Both the position numbers and the translations under genes were made by a program. This document shows, piece after piece, positions 17,392-26,123 of a DNA stretch of 64,000 bases; within the stretch, counting starts at the first letter, position 1; each line of letters starts with the position of its first letter. The DNA comes from Chitinophaga agri. GTDB taxonomy: Bacteria; Bacteroidota; Bacteroidia; Chitinophagales; Chitinophagaceae. The stretch spans positions 6,156,001-6,220,000 of the forward strand of contig NZ_CP048113.1 of assembly GCF_010093065.1 (NCBI RefSeq), in the 5' to 3' direction. Below the pieces are notes generated by a model, which made no database searches, had not been told where the DNA came from, and worked only from the letters and a program-made list of their open reading frames with translations.

Positions 17392-18886
17392 TGTAGTCAT
17401 AATAGGAAGCGGGCTGGGAAGTCTTGTGTGCGGAGCTATTCTCAGTAAGAACGGTTACCGTGTCTGTATCTACGAAAAGAACAGACAGATCGGTGGCTGC
17501 CTGCAAACCTTTTCACGCGACAAAGCTATTATTGATTCAGGTGTACATTATATTGGTGGATTAGATGAGCGGCAGACACTGAATCAGGTATTCCGTTATC
17601 TGGGCATCATGGATAGCATGAAACTGAAGCGACTGGATCTGGATGGGTTCGATCATATCCATTTCGGAAATGAAGAGAAAACCTACCGGCATGCCCAGGG
17701 CTATGATAACTTCATTAGTGAATTACTGAAAGATTTCCCTGATGAAAAGGATGCTTTACATGCCTACTGTGAGAAAATGCAGGACGTATGTAATAAGTTC
17801 CCGTTATTTAAGCTGCGGATGGGAGACTACCGGGAGAAGGAAAGTGTGATGGGGCTGGATACGCATAAATTCCTGTGCAGTATTACGGACAATGACAGGC
17901 TACGGCACGTACTGGCGGGTAACAACATGTTATACGCCGGTGAACAGGGTAAAACCCCTTTCTACGTCCATGCCCTTGTGCAGAACAGCTATATAGAAAG
18001 CTCCTGGAAATGTGTTGATGGTGGTTCACAGATAGCCCGCAGCCTGAACAGGATCATCAAAGACAATGGCGGGGTCATCATTCGTAATACAGAAGTAAAA
18101 CGTATCGTAGAATTTGATGGCAAGGTAGATCATATCGTACTGGGGAACGGTGAGGAAGTTTACGCAAGGCATTACATATCAGGTTTGCATCCGGCAGTCA
18201 CCATGCAGATGACAGACAGTGTGAGCCTGCGGGCTGCCTATAAAACCAGGCTACAGTCGCTGGAGAATACGCCGGGCACCTTCATGCTGAACGTGGTGCT
18301 GAAGCCAGGCACTTTCCGCTATCATAACTATAATTACTATCATCACCTGACAGATAATGCCTGGGATGGGGTGAACTATACGGATGCTAACTGGCCTAAT
18401 ACCTATGCGATGTTTGTATCAGCTGGTACTGGCAGGGATGTCTATGCTGATAACCTGTCTATCATGACCTACATGCGTTATGAAGATGTGGCGCCATGGC
18501 ATGATACCTTTAACACAGATTCCTATCCGGACGACAGACATGCTGACTATCAGTCATTTAAGAAAGAAAGGTCGGAGAGGCTCCTGGATGCTGTAGAGAA
18601 ACAGTTCCCGGGATTAAGAAACTGCATCCATGCCTACTATTCCTCTACACCACTGACTTACAGGGACTATCTGGCAATGCCGGAGGGAAGCATGTATGGT
18701 GTGTCTAAAGATGCCAGCGATCCACTGAGAACAGTTATCTCCGCTGCCACTCGTCTGCCTAATTTGTATCTTACCGGGCAAAATCTGAACTTGCATGGGA
18801 TTTTAGGCGTAACAATGACAGCAGTGATCACCAGTTCGGTGCTGCTGGGCATGGAAAAGCTGATAAACGATATTAACGCAGCATAA
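17381..18886 (+). CDS. FAD-dependent oxidoreductase of the phytoene desaturase / retinol reductase family
   Basis: This 501-residue flavoprotein begins with VVIIGSGLGSLVCGAILSK and IYEKNRQIGGCLQTF, the FAD-binding signature of CrtI-like desaturases, isomerases and saturases. It ends with LYLTGQNLNLHGILG, the matching C-terminal FAD motif. The family works on conjugated polyenes, so it may desaturate, saturate or isomerise double bonds of the pigment chain. It overlaps the MMPL fusion gene by 11 bp and lies 13 bp before the C45 protein. The exact reaction is not predictable. Confidence 0.85.
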   Translation: MQYDVVIIGSGLGSLVCGAILSKNGYRVCIYEKNRQIGGCLQTFSRDKAIIDSGVHYIGGLDERQTLNQVFRYLGIMDSMKLKRLDLDGFDHIHFGNEEKTYRHAQGYDNFISELLKDFPDEKDALHAYCEKMQDVCNKFPLFKLRMGDYREKESVMGLDTHKFLCSITDNDRLRHVLAGNNMLYAGEQGKTPFYVHALVQNSYIESSWKCVDGGSQIARSLNRIIKDNGGVIIRNTEVKRIVEFDGKVDHIVLGNGEEVYARHYISGLHPAVTMQMTDSVSLRAAYKTRLQSLENTPGTFMLNVVLKPGTFRYHNYNYYHHLTDNAWDGVNYTDANWPNTYAMFVSAGTGRDVYADNLSIMTYMRYEDVAPWHDTFNTDSYPDDRHADYQSFKKERSERLLDAVEKQFPGLRNCIHAYYSSTPLTYRDYLAMPEGSMYGVSKDASDPLRTVISAATRLPNLYLTGQNLNLHGILGVTMTAVITSSVLLGMEKLINDINAA

Positions 18887-18899
18887 ATATAACTGAGAG

Positions 18900-20588
18900 A
18901 TGTCATTGAATAAGGGGAAAAAACGGAGCGGATGGCGTAAACTGGGAAGGGCGCTGTTATACATTACTGGTACGATCATATTATTACTGATCATACTGGT
19001 TGTCTATGTAATGAGTGTATCACATATTGATCCACCCGAGATAGCGGATAAGTCATCCCTGCAATGGCAGCGTAAGCAGCTGGACAGTACCAGTTATACA
19101 CTGGGCAACAGCTGGTTCCGTAAAAGCGAAAGCGGACTGTATGAGCTGTATGTGGAAGGAAAACCTTTTGAGAGAGGTGTCGTAGAGGGCAAACTGGCAG
19201 CGGAGCTGATCCAGCGTCAGGAAGACCATTTCACGGATCAGATCAAAAAAATGATCCCTTCACAGTCCTACCTGAAATTCCTGCGTTATTTCGTGGGCTT
19301 CTTCAACAGGCACCTGGCTGATAATATTGCCGAAGAGAATAAGGAGGAGATCTATGGGATCTCTTTTTCCGCTTCCGATAAATACGATTTCATCGGTACC
19401 AACTATGAGCGTATCCTGAACTATCATGCCGCACACGACATCGGGCACGCCCTGCAGAACATGGCGCTGGTAGCCTGTACTTCCTTTGGTACCTGGGATG
19501 GCGCGTCTGCCGACAGTAACCTGATCATCGGGCGTAACTTTGATTTTTATGTAGGTGATAAATTCGCAGAAGATAAGATCGTTGCGTTTTATCGCCCGGA
19601 GAAAGGATACCGTTTTATGATGGTGACCTGGGGTGGTTTCACAGGTGTTGCTTCCGGTATGAATGAGAAGGGACTCACCGTAACCATCAATGCAGATAAA
19701 AGTGATATTCCTACCGGTTCCGCAACACCGGTATCACTGGTGGCAAGAGAGATATTGCAGTATGCACATAACATCGATGAAGCCTGGGCGATTGCCAACA
19801 GGCACAAGATGTTCGTATCAGAATCTTTCCTGGTAGGCTCCGCAGAAGATAACCGCGCGGTCATCATAGAGAAGACGCCTGAGAAAATAGGCATGTACGA
19901 TCCGAAGGACCAGTTTATTACTTGTACCAATCACTTCCAGAGTAAAGAACTGGGTACAGATGAAAAGAATATAGCACAGCGGGAGCAAACAGCTTCCGGC
20001 TACCGTTTCAACCGCTTATCTGAATTGCTGAAAGAGAAAGGCCCTAACACGGTACAGAAAACGGTGGACATCCTGCGTGACCGCAAAGGAATGAACGGAC
20101 GTAACATCGGTATGGGCAACGAAAGAGCGATCAACCAGTTCATCGCGCACCATGCGGTGGTATTTGAACCTAAAAAGAAGATGGTATGGGTGTCTACGGC
20201 GCCATGGCAGTTAGGTAAATTCGTTGCCTATAACCTGGACACTGTATTCGCGATGAAAGGACTGCAGTACGATCATGAGATATACGACAGCTCACAGACC
20301 ATTGCAGCAGACCCGTTCCTGCAAACACAGGACTACCAGGCTTTCGTCGCGTTCCGTAAGATCAAGACAGATATTATGGATGGAAAAGATGCCGATGTGA
20401 AGCAGCTGGTAAGTCTGAATCCTGAATACTATCATGCCTATGTACTGGCAGGTGACTATGCATTTAAAAGGAAACAATACGCTGCCGCCACCGGTTATTA
20501 TAAACAAGCGCTGACAAAGGTTATCGCAACAAAGGCGGAGGAAGATCATATCCGCAAACAGCTGGAGAAATGTGCTAAAAGTAGATAA
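18900..20588 (+). CDS. Membrane-anchored C45-type Ntn hydrolase / acyltransferase
   Basis: This 562-residue protein has one N-terminal membrane anchor (about residues 20-40). The large following domain resembles acyl-CoA:6-aminopenicillanate acyltransferase / phospholipase B-like C45 proteins. Cys193 in VACTSFGTWDG is the expected nucleophile, exposed after autoproteolytic cleavage; IIGRNFDFYVGD and VTWGGFTGVASGMNEKG follow, as in the family. The C-terminal 120 residues hold a short TPR-like helical stretch. It may form or cleave an ester or amide in pigment assembly, for example the flexirubin ester bond. That role is inference; the fold assignment is fairly secure. Confidence 0.82.
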   Translation: MSLNKGKKRSGWRKLGRALLYITGTIILLLIILVVYVMSVSHIDPPEIADKSSLQWQRKQLDSTSYTLGNSWFRKSESGLYELYVEGKPFERGVVEGKLAAELIQRQEDHFTDQIKKMIPSQSYLKFLRYFVGFFNRHLADNIAEENKEEIYGISFSASDKYDFIGTNYERILNYHAAHDIGHALQNMALVACTSFGTWDGASADSNLIIGRNFDFYVGDKFAEDKIVAFYRPEKGYRFMMVTWGGFTGVASGMNEKGLTVTINADKSDIPTGSATPVSLVAREILQYAHNIDEAWAIANRHKMFVSESFLVGSAEDNRAVIIEKTPEKIGMYDPKDQFITCTNHFQSKELGTDEKNIAQREQTASGYRFNRLSELLKEKGPNTVQKTVDILRDRKGMNGRNIGMGNERAINQFIAHHAVVFEPKKKMVWVSTAPWQLGKFVAYNLDTVFAMKGLQYDHEIYDSSQTIAADPFLQTQDYQAFVAFRKIKTDIMDGKDADVKQLVSLNPEYYHAYVLAGDYAFKRKQYAAATGYYKQALTKVIATKAEEDHIRKQLEKCAKSR

Positions 20589-20590
20589 TC

Positions 20591-20968
20591 ATGATTTACG
20601 GGATCGGTACCGATATTATTGAAGTAGACCGCATCGCGGTGAAACTCGGGAAAGGGAAAGGATTCCGTGATCTGGTATTTACAGCGCAGGAAATTGCTTA
20701 CTGCGAACAGCAGGTACATCCGGCACAACACTATGCTGCCCGTTTTGCTGCCAAAGAGGCTTTCCTGAAGGCCCTGGGAACAGGTTGGGGGCATGGTACG
20801 ATCAACTTCAACGAGATCGGGATTGTCAACAGTGAAACAGGAAAACCCCTGTTGCAGCTAACCGGCAACGCAGTGGCCAGTTATAGTGAATTACAGATTA
20901 AACAGATACATGTCTCTCTATCGCATGTGAAGGCTACCGCAGTAGCCATAGTGCTGATAGAGGTCTGA
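20591..20968 (+). CDS. acpS: Holo-[acyl-carrier-protein] synthase
   Basis: This 125-residue protein has the AcpS motifs YGIGTDIIEVDRI at the start (metal-binding aspartate at residue 7) and RFAAKEAFLKALGTG (metal-binding glutamate). It moves the phosphopantetheine arm from coenzyme A to the serine of acyl carrier proteins. Two carrier proteins are in the same operon, so this copy is probably dedicated to pigment synthesis. It follows the C45 gene by 2 bp and precedes the ligase by 12 bp. Confidence 0.93.
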   Translation: MIYGIGTDIIEVDRIAVKLGKGKGFRDLVFTAQEIAYCEQQVHPAQHYAARFAAKEAFLKALGTGWGHGTINFNEIGIVNSETGKPLLQLTGNAVASYSELQIKQIHVSLSHVKATAVAIVLIEV

Positions 20969-20980
20969 AAACCGACAACC

Positions 20981-22270
20981 ATGTACATACCCGACATAGA
21001 ACTGCAGTCCGGTGCAGCTATCAGAAAGTTCCAGGAAAAAGAAGTATTACACTTACTGGGTTATCTACGCCAGTTTTCTCCCTTTTACAGAGAATGGTTT
21101 GCACAGCATGGTATACAACCGTCCACTGTTAGATCACTGAACGACCTGTGGCTGATCCCGCCTGTTACCAAAGAACATCTGCAACAGCAGAACTGGGATT
21201 TCCTTTGCGTAGATAAGAGTAAGATCGCTGAATATACGACTACGTCGGGTACACTGGGTAACCCTGTTATCATTGCACTGACACAGAAAGACCAGGAGCG
21301 TCTGAGCTATAATGAATACATCTCCTTCTGCTGCGCAGGAGGCACGGAAAGCGATATCTATCAGCTGATGCTGACACTGGACCGCCAGTTTATGGCCGGT
21401 ATGGCATATTACAATGGCATCCGTAAGCTGGGTGCAGGTGTACTGCGTGTGGGACCGGGAGTACCTTCCCTGCAATGGGAGAATATCCGCAGGATTCAAC
21501 CTACCACGATTGTGGCCGTACCGTCTTTCATTGTGAAGCTGATCGCTTTTGCAAAGGAGCATAACATTGATATCAACGCCTCTTCCGTGAAGAGTGCGGT
21601 ATGTATAGGAGAGAACATCCGTAATGTGGATTTCTCATTGAATGTATTAGGAAAGAAGATCACCGAGCAATGGGATATTCAGCTGTATTCCACTTACGCG
21701 TCTACGGAAATGCAGACCGCATTCACGGAATGTAAAGCAGGGCAGGGCGGTCATCATCATCCGGAGCTGCTCTATGTGGAATTACTGGATGATAATAATC
21801 AGCCTGTTGGCCCGGGCCAGGATGGGGAGGTAACGATCACCACATTGGGCGTGGAAGGCATGCCGCTACTGCGTTATAAAACAGGAGATATCTGCCGGTA
21901 TTATGAGGAGCCTTGCTCCTGTGGCCGTCATACCATGCGCTTATCGCCGGTGATCGGTCGCCGCAAGCAGATGATCAAGTACAAAGGCACTACCTTATAT
22001 CCACCTGCGCTGTTTGACCTGCTGAATGATATGGAAGAGGTGAAGGAGTTTGTTGTAGAGGTCTTTTCCAACGAAATAGGTACAGACGAGATCCTGTTAC
22101 ATCTCTGGCCGGTAGCGGAGACAGAAGACATTGACCGGAAGATCCGCTCTTATCTGCAGGCAAAACTGCGTGTCATCCCGCAGGTGCGCTATTGTTCACA
22201 GGCCGACGTCATGAAGATGCAGTTTCCCGAAAGCAGCAGAAAGCCGATCAAATTTATTGACAGAAGATAA
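20981..22270 (+). CDS. Adenylate-forming ligase of the phenylacetate-CoA ligase (PaaK) family
   Basis: This 429-residue protein carries the adenylation P-loop-like motif EYTTTSGTLGNP (about residues 84-95) and later YASTEMQTAF and LLRYKTGDICRY, as in phenylacetate-CoA ligases. It should activate an aromatic or other carboxylic acid as AMP ester and hand it to CoA or an acyl carrier protein. In this operon the likely substrate is a phenylpropanoid starter such as 4-coumarate. It is the last gene of the operon, and its stop codon touches the stop of the convergent gene on the other strand, leaving no room for a terminator. Confidence 0.85.
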   Translation: MYIPDIELQSGAAIRKFQEKEVLHLLGYLRQFSPFYREWFAQHGIQPSTVRSLNDLWLIPPVTKEHLQQQNWDFLCVDKSKIAEYTTTSGTLGNPVIIALTQKDQERLSYNEYISFCCAGGTESDIYQLMLTLDRQFMAGMAYYNGIRKLGAGVLRVGPGVPSLQWENIRRIQPTTIVAVPSFIVKLIAFAKEHNIDINASSVKSAVCIGENIRNVDFSLNVLGKKITEQWDIQLYSTYASTEMQTAFTECKAGQGGHHHPELLYVELLDDNNQPVGPGQDGEVTITTLGVEGMPLLRYKTGDICRYYEEPCSCGRHTMRLSPVIGRRKQMIKYKGTTLYPPALFDLLNDMEEVKEFVVEVFSNEIGTDEILLHLWPVAETEDIDRKIRSYLQAKLRVIPQVRYCSQADVMKMQFPESSRKPIKFIDRR

Positions 22271-22756
22271 TCAGAAAGAAAAGTCAGCGTCTGCTTTCGG
22301 ATTGTCCAGTTTAGTACTTTTCCTGACACCATTGACGATCACGTGTATCATGTTGATCTGGTTAGGGTGTTCATCGTACAGTACATTATTACGGACGTGG
22401 GCACTTTTGAAAGCAGGCACTTTTTCGGCGGAGAGGAAGCACCAGGCAGCTTCTTCTTCTATTTTGTAACCCAGGTATTGGAGACGGATGGTCTTGCCAT
22501 CAGCGGTCACAAAAAGATGTTTCCGCAGGTACCCGGCAATCAGGCTGTCAGTAGCCGCCCGGTTAGCCGGGTGAATAATATCCAGTGAGCCTTTAGACTG
22601 CTTTTTCAGGGCACTTTCCAGGTCATCAGCAAAGATACGGCAGCTGACATGCAGTTCGTTATCAGACTTATCATGTTCGATCTCTGTGACACTGACGTAG
22701 AACGGATGCCATAAAATAGATGCCGCAATCAACCATTTATATAATAATACCCCCAC
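22271..22756 (-). CDS. DUF6702-like protein
   Basis: This 161-residue protein begins with a hydrophobic stretch (GVLLYKWLIAASILW) followed by HPFYVSVTEIEHD. That opening resembles the uncharacterised Bacteroidota family DUF6702. The rest looks like a small beta-rich periplasmic domain with no cysteine pair. It is divergent from the HupE-like gene with 70 bp between them and convergent with the pigment operon, with stop codons at 22268-22270 and 22271-22273. Function unknown. Confidence 0.7.
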   Translation of the reverse strand: MGVLLYKWLIAASILWHPFYVSVTEIEHDKSDNELHVSCRIFADDLESALKKQSKGSLDIIHPANRAATDSLIAGYLRKHLFVTADGKTIRLQYLGYKIEEEAAWCFLSAEKVPAFKSAHVRNNVLYDEHPNQINMIHVIVNGVRKSTKLDNPKADADFSF

Positions 22757-22826
22757 TTGCCTAAAAAATTTTAAATATTAAGATGACCTTTGTATAATTA
22801 CTAAAACTAGCAACAAATATAGGGTA

Positions 22827-23417
22827 ATGAACGAGTTTGTGATGTACTTCGAAATGGGTTGGCAGCATATTGTGGATTGGGAAGGTATGGACCACATATT
22901 ATTTATCGCAGCACTATGTGCCATTTACCTGCTCGAAGACTGGAGAAAAGTACTGGTGCTGGTCACCGCTTTTACGATCGGACACTCTATCACCCTGGCA
23001 TTGAGCGTAACAAATGTGGTGCATATCAGCAGCGATCTGATAGAATTTCTGATACCTGTGACTATATTTATCACCGCATTTTCCAATATCATCAGAAAGC
23101 AGGCTGTGCCTGGCAAATTACAGCTCAACTACTTTTTTGCAGGCTTCTTCGGACTGATCCATGGAATGGGCTTTTCGGGGTACCTTAAAAGTTTGCTGGG
23201 CGCACAGACAAACATTGTCAAACCCTTGCTTGCCTTCAACCTCGGACTGGAATTCGGCCAGATACTGATCGTTACAGGTGTTTTGTTGCTGGCAGGTATT
23301 ATTGTCAATATCACCCGGGTAAAACGGAGAGACTGGAATATGTTCCTCTCTTCGGCTATTTTTGGGATCGCATTTATGATGGCCGCTGAGCGGTTCAAAG
23401 AATTAATGGTTAAGTAA
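22827..23417 (+). CDS. HupE/UreJ-family membrane protein
   Basis: This 196-residue protein has about six hydrophobic segments. It carries WEGMDHILFIAALCAIY, TIGHSITLALS and LIHGMGFSGY, histidine-containing motifs of the HupE/UreJ family, which move or bind nickel or related metals. No hydrogenase or urease gene is near, so the metal and client are unknown. The neighbouring M1 metallopeptidase, 44 bp downstream, may be a client or may just be linked by chance. A weak -7-like box GACCTTTG is at 22785-22792. Confidence 0.82.
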   Translation: MNEFVMYFEMGWQHIVDWEGMDHILFIAALCAIYLLEDWRKVLVLVTAFTIGHSITLALSVTNVVHISSDLIEFLIPVTIFITAFSNIIRKQAVPGKLQLNYFFAGFFGLIHGMGFSGYLKSLLGAQTNIVKPLLAFNLGLEFGQILIVTGVLLLAGIIVNITRVKRRDWNMFLSSAIFGIAFMMAAERFKELMVK

Positions 23418-23461
23418 GCAGTATTCAACCAGCTGCGACCTTTGAAATATAGATTTTGTTT

Positions 23462-25798
23462 ATGACTAAAAAATCCTTCAGACTGGCACTCGGCCTTTGC
23501 TTCATGACGGCAATGGCACAAGCGCAGAATCCAGGCTCTAATCACGGTAACCGCTTTGAACAGCTGGGTACTATGCTGTCAGATCCGAATATGTACCGTT
23601 CTGCTTCCGGCGCTCCCGGACCTAAATACTGGCAGCAGCGGGCGGACTACGACATCACCGCATCATTGGATGATGAACAGCAGAAACTCACCGGTGCAGA
23701 GACTGTCACCTACTACAACAACTCTCCTGATCCGCTGAACTACATCTGGTTACAGCTGGATGAAAATGAGCATGACCTGAAAAGCGATAACAACAGCTTT
23801 GACGGGAGTAACATGTCAGAGAGAATGAGTATGCGCACTATCAATGGTTTGCTGGGCAATCCGGGTAGCAAGCAGTTCGGTGTGAACATCGTTAAGGTGA
23901 CCGACGAAAGCGGTAAAGCGCTGCCTTATACGATCAACCAGACCATGATGCGTATTGACCTGCCACAGCTCCTGCAACCGGGGCAGAAGCTCCGTTTCAA
24001 GGTAGAATGGTGGTACAATATCTCTGACCGTATGGTACAGGGTGGCCGCGGTGGTTATGAATATTTCCCGGAAGATAAAAACTACCTGTATACCATCACA
24101 CAATGGTACCCTCGTCTGGCAGTATACTCTGATTTCCAGGGATGGCAGAACAAGCAGTTCACCGGTCGTGGTGAGTTTGCACTGACCTTCGGTAACTTCC
24201 ATGTAAAGATGGACGTTCCTGCCGATCACGTCGTAGGTGCTACGGGTGAGTGTCAGAACTATAAAGAAGTACTGACAGGCGCACAGTATCAGCGCTGGCA
24301 GCAGGCCCAGACAGCGAAACAACCTATTGAGGTAGTAACACTGGATGAGGCGAAGAAATCATTGGCTGGTCATGCTAACGGTCGTAAGACATGGGTATAC
24401 GACGCGGAAAACGTACGTGACTTTGCCCTGGTCTCTTCCCGCCGTCTGGTATGGGATGCAATGGCTGCGAATGTAGAGGGAAAGAAAGTAATGACGATGT
24501 CTTACTATGGTCCTGAAGCATATGCACTGTACAACCGCTATTCTACGAAAGTAGTAGCACACACTGTTAAGACCTATTCCAAACATACGATTCCATATCC
24601 TTATCCTGTAGCGATCTCTGTAGAAGCTGCAAATGGTATGGAATATCCGATGATCTGTTTCAACTACGGCCGTGCGGATAAGGATGGTACTTATTCTGAG
24701 GCAACCAAAAACGGTATGATCGGCGTGATCATCCACGAAGTAGGTCACAACTTCTTCCCAATGATCGTGAACTCCGACGAGCGCCAGTGGACATGGATGG
24801 ATGAAGGTCTGAACACGTTCTGTCAGTTCCTTACAGAACAGGAATGGGATGCTAATTTCCCTTCCAACCGTGGACCTGCGTATAAGATCACTGATTACAT
24901 GAAGATGCCGAAAAATCAGCTGGAGCCTATCATGACAAACTCTGAGAACATTTCACAGTTTGGTCCGAATGCTTATGCGAAGCCGGCTACTGCACTGAAC
25001 ATTCTTCGTGAGACAGTAATGGGAAGAGAGCTGTTTGACTTTGCTTTCCGTGAGTATGCACGCAGATGGGCATTCAAACATCCTACACCGGCAGATTTCT
25101 TCCGTACAATGGAAGATGCATCAGCTGTTGATCTGGATTGGTTCTGGCGTGGATGGTTCTTTGGTACAGAACCTGTGGATATTTCCCTTGATAGCGTGAA
25201 ATGGTTCCGCCTGGATAATAAAGATCCGCAGATCTCCAAAGCAGAAGCGAAAGCAAAATACGATCGTGCGGCTGATCATATCTCCCGTGCACGTAACAAA
25301 GCCGCGGGTATGACTTACGAGGTAGATAAGGATACCAGCCTGCAGGACTTCTACAGTAAATGGAACCGCTTTGAAGTGACCGCTGAAGATAAAGAAGGTT
25401 ATGCAGCTTTCACTGCAGGTCTGACACCTGAGGAAAAGCGTTTGTACGAAAGTAAGAAGAACTTCTACGAACTGACTTTCTCTAACGTCGGTGGACTGGT
25501 AATGCCACTGATCGTTGAGTGGACGTTTGCTGACGGTACAAAGGAAACAGATCGTATCTCTGCTTATATCTGGCGTAAAGATGAAAACAGTGTTACGAAA
25601 GTATTTGCAAAAGATAAAGAAGTGGTAAGCGTGAAGCTGGATCCATTACGTGAGACAGCCGATATCGATGAGGCAAATAATAGCTGGCCGCGTGTAGCTG
25701 CGCCATCCCGCTTTGAACTGTTCCGTCAGGCACAGGGTATCCGTGGTGCATCCACTGGTGGTAATCCTATGCAGAAGGCACAGAAAGCCCAGAAGTAG
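23462..25798 (+). CDS. Secreted M1-family zinc metallopeptidase
   Basis: The ATG at 23462 gives a 778-residue protein with a signal peptide (MTKKSFRLALGLCFMTAMAQ). A TTG two codons upstream is less likely. The zinc site is complete: HEVGH at residues 425-429 and Glu448 in WMDEGLN, the HExxHX18E pattern. NGMEYPM upstream corresponds to the exopeptidase GxMEN loop in altered form. Homologues are aminopeptidase-like enzymes of the periplasm. Codons are strongly biased to CGT, GGT and AAC, suggesting high expression. A strong terminator follows at 25830. Confidence 0.92.
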   Translation: MTKKSFRLALGLCFMTAMAQAQNPGSNHGNRFEQLGTMLSDPNMYRSASGAPGPKYWQQRADYDITASLDDEQQKLTGAETVTYYNNSPDPLNYIWLQLDENEHDLKSDNNSFDGSNMSERMSMRTINGLLGNPGSKQFGVNIVKVTDESGKALPYTINQTMMRIDLPQLLQPGQKLRFKVEWWYNISDRMVQGGRGGYEYFPEDKNYLYTITQWYPRLAVYSDFQGWQNKQFTGRGEFALTFGNFHVKMDVPADHVVGATGECQNYKEVLTGAQYQRWQQAQTAKQPIEVVTLDEAKKSLAGHANGRKTWVYDAENVRDFALVSSRRLVWDAMAANVEGKKVMTMSYYGPEAYALYNRYSTKVVAHTVKTYSKHTIPYPYPVAISVEAANGMEYPMICFNYGRADKDGTYSEATKNGMIGVIIHEVGHNFFPMIVNSDERQWTWMDEGLNTFCQFLTEQEWDANFPSNRGPAYKITDYMKMPKNQLEPIMTNSENISQFGPNAYAKPATALNILRETVMGRELFDFAFREYARRWAFKHPTPADFFRTMEDASAVDLDWFWRGWFFGTEPVDISLDSVKWFRLDNKDPQISKAEAKAKYDRAADHISRARNKAAGMTYEVDKDTSLQDFYSKWNRFEVTAEDKEGYAAFTAGLTPEEKRLYESKKNFYELTFSNVGGLVMPLIVEWTFADGTKETDRISAYIWRKDENSVTKVFAKDKEVVSVKLDPLRETADIDEANNSWPRVAAPSRFELFRQAQGIRGASTGGNPMQKAQKAQK

Positions 25799-25829
25799 TC
25801 GCTGAAGGATGTAGATTACTTTATATAGC

Positions 25830-25861
25830 GAAGGCCTGATCTGTTTACAGATCAGGCCTTC
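25830..25861. terminator. Bidirectional intrinsic terminator
   Basis: Perfect 14-bp stem (GAAGGCCTGATCTG, then its complement) with a TTTA loop, between the M1 peptidase (+) and the ribbon-helix-helix gene (-), which run towards each other. A T-rich stretch follows on the plus strand (CTTCTTCGTTT). Confidence 0.85.
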
Positions 25862-25914
25862 TTCGTTTAATATCTGACTGGTGTGTCAACAGGTGGCCGG
25901 TCCACAGGGAAGAG

Positions 25915-26112
25915 CTATGCTTCCTTATCGCCTTTCTTCGGCTTTTCCGGCGCTTTCTTCACAGGGCGCCCTGCTTCTTTCAGTGCACGGTGAATGATCC
26001 ATTCCAGTTGACCATTGATACTTCTGAACTCATCCGCAGCCCATTTCTCAATTGCATCATATGTTTGGGTATCAATCCTTAGTACAAATGTTTTCTTATC
26101 CGCCATACCCAT
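25915..26112 (-). CDS. Arc-type ribbon-helix-helix DNA-binding protein
   Basis: This 65-residue protein has the ribbon-helix-helix pattern: strand TFVLRIDTQTYDAIEKWA, then a helix with FRSINGQLEWIIHRAL, as in Arc/MetJ-like repressors. The tail is rich in lysine and proline. A start at 26106 (MADKK) is also possible. It lies 11 bp downstream of the SPFH gene on the same strand, so both form one operon. It is a good candidate to bind the inverted repeat around the operon promoter at 27019-27046, as a feedback regulator. That is inference. Confidence 0.8.
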   Translation of the reverse strand: MGMADKKTFVLRIDTQTYDAIEKWAADEFRSINGQLEWIIHRALKEAGRPVKKAPEKPKKGDKEA

Positions 26113-26123
26113 TATTTACCTGG

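Noticed and set aside
1-22270. Search for DarA, DarB, ammonia-lyase and ketoreductase genes to call this a proven flexirubin cluster
   Set aside because: None was found inside the window; they may lie upstream. The cluster is therefore called flexirubin / aryl-polyene type only.
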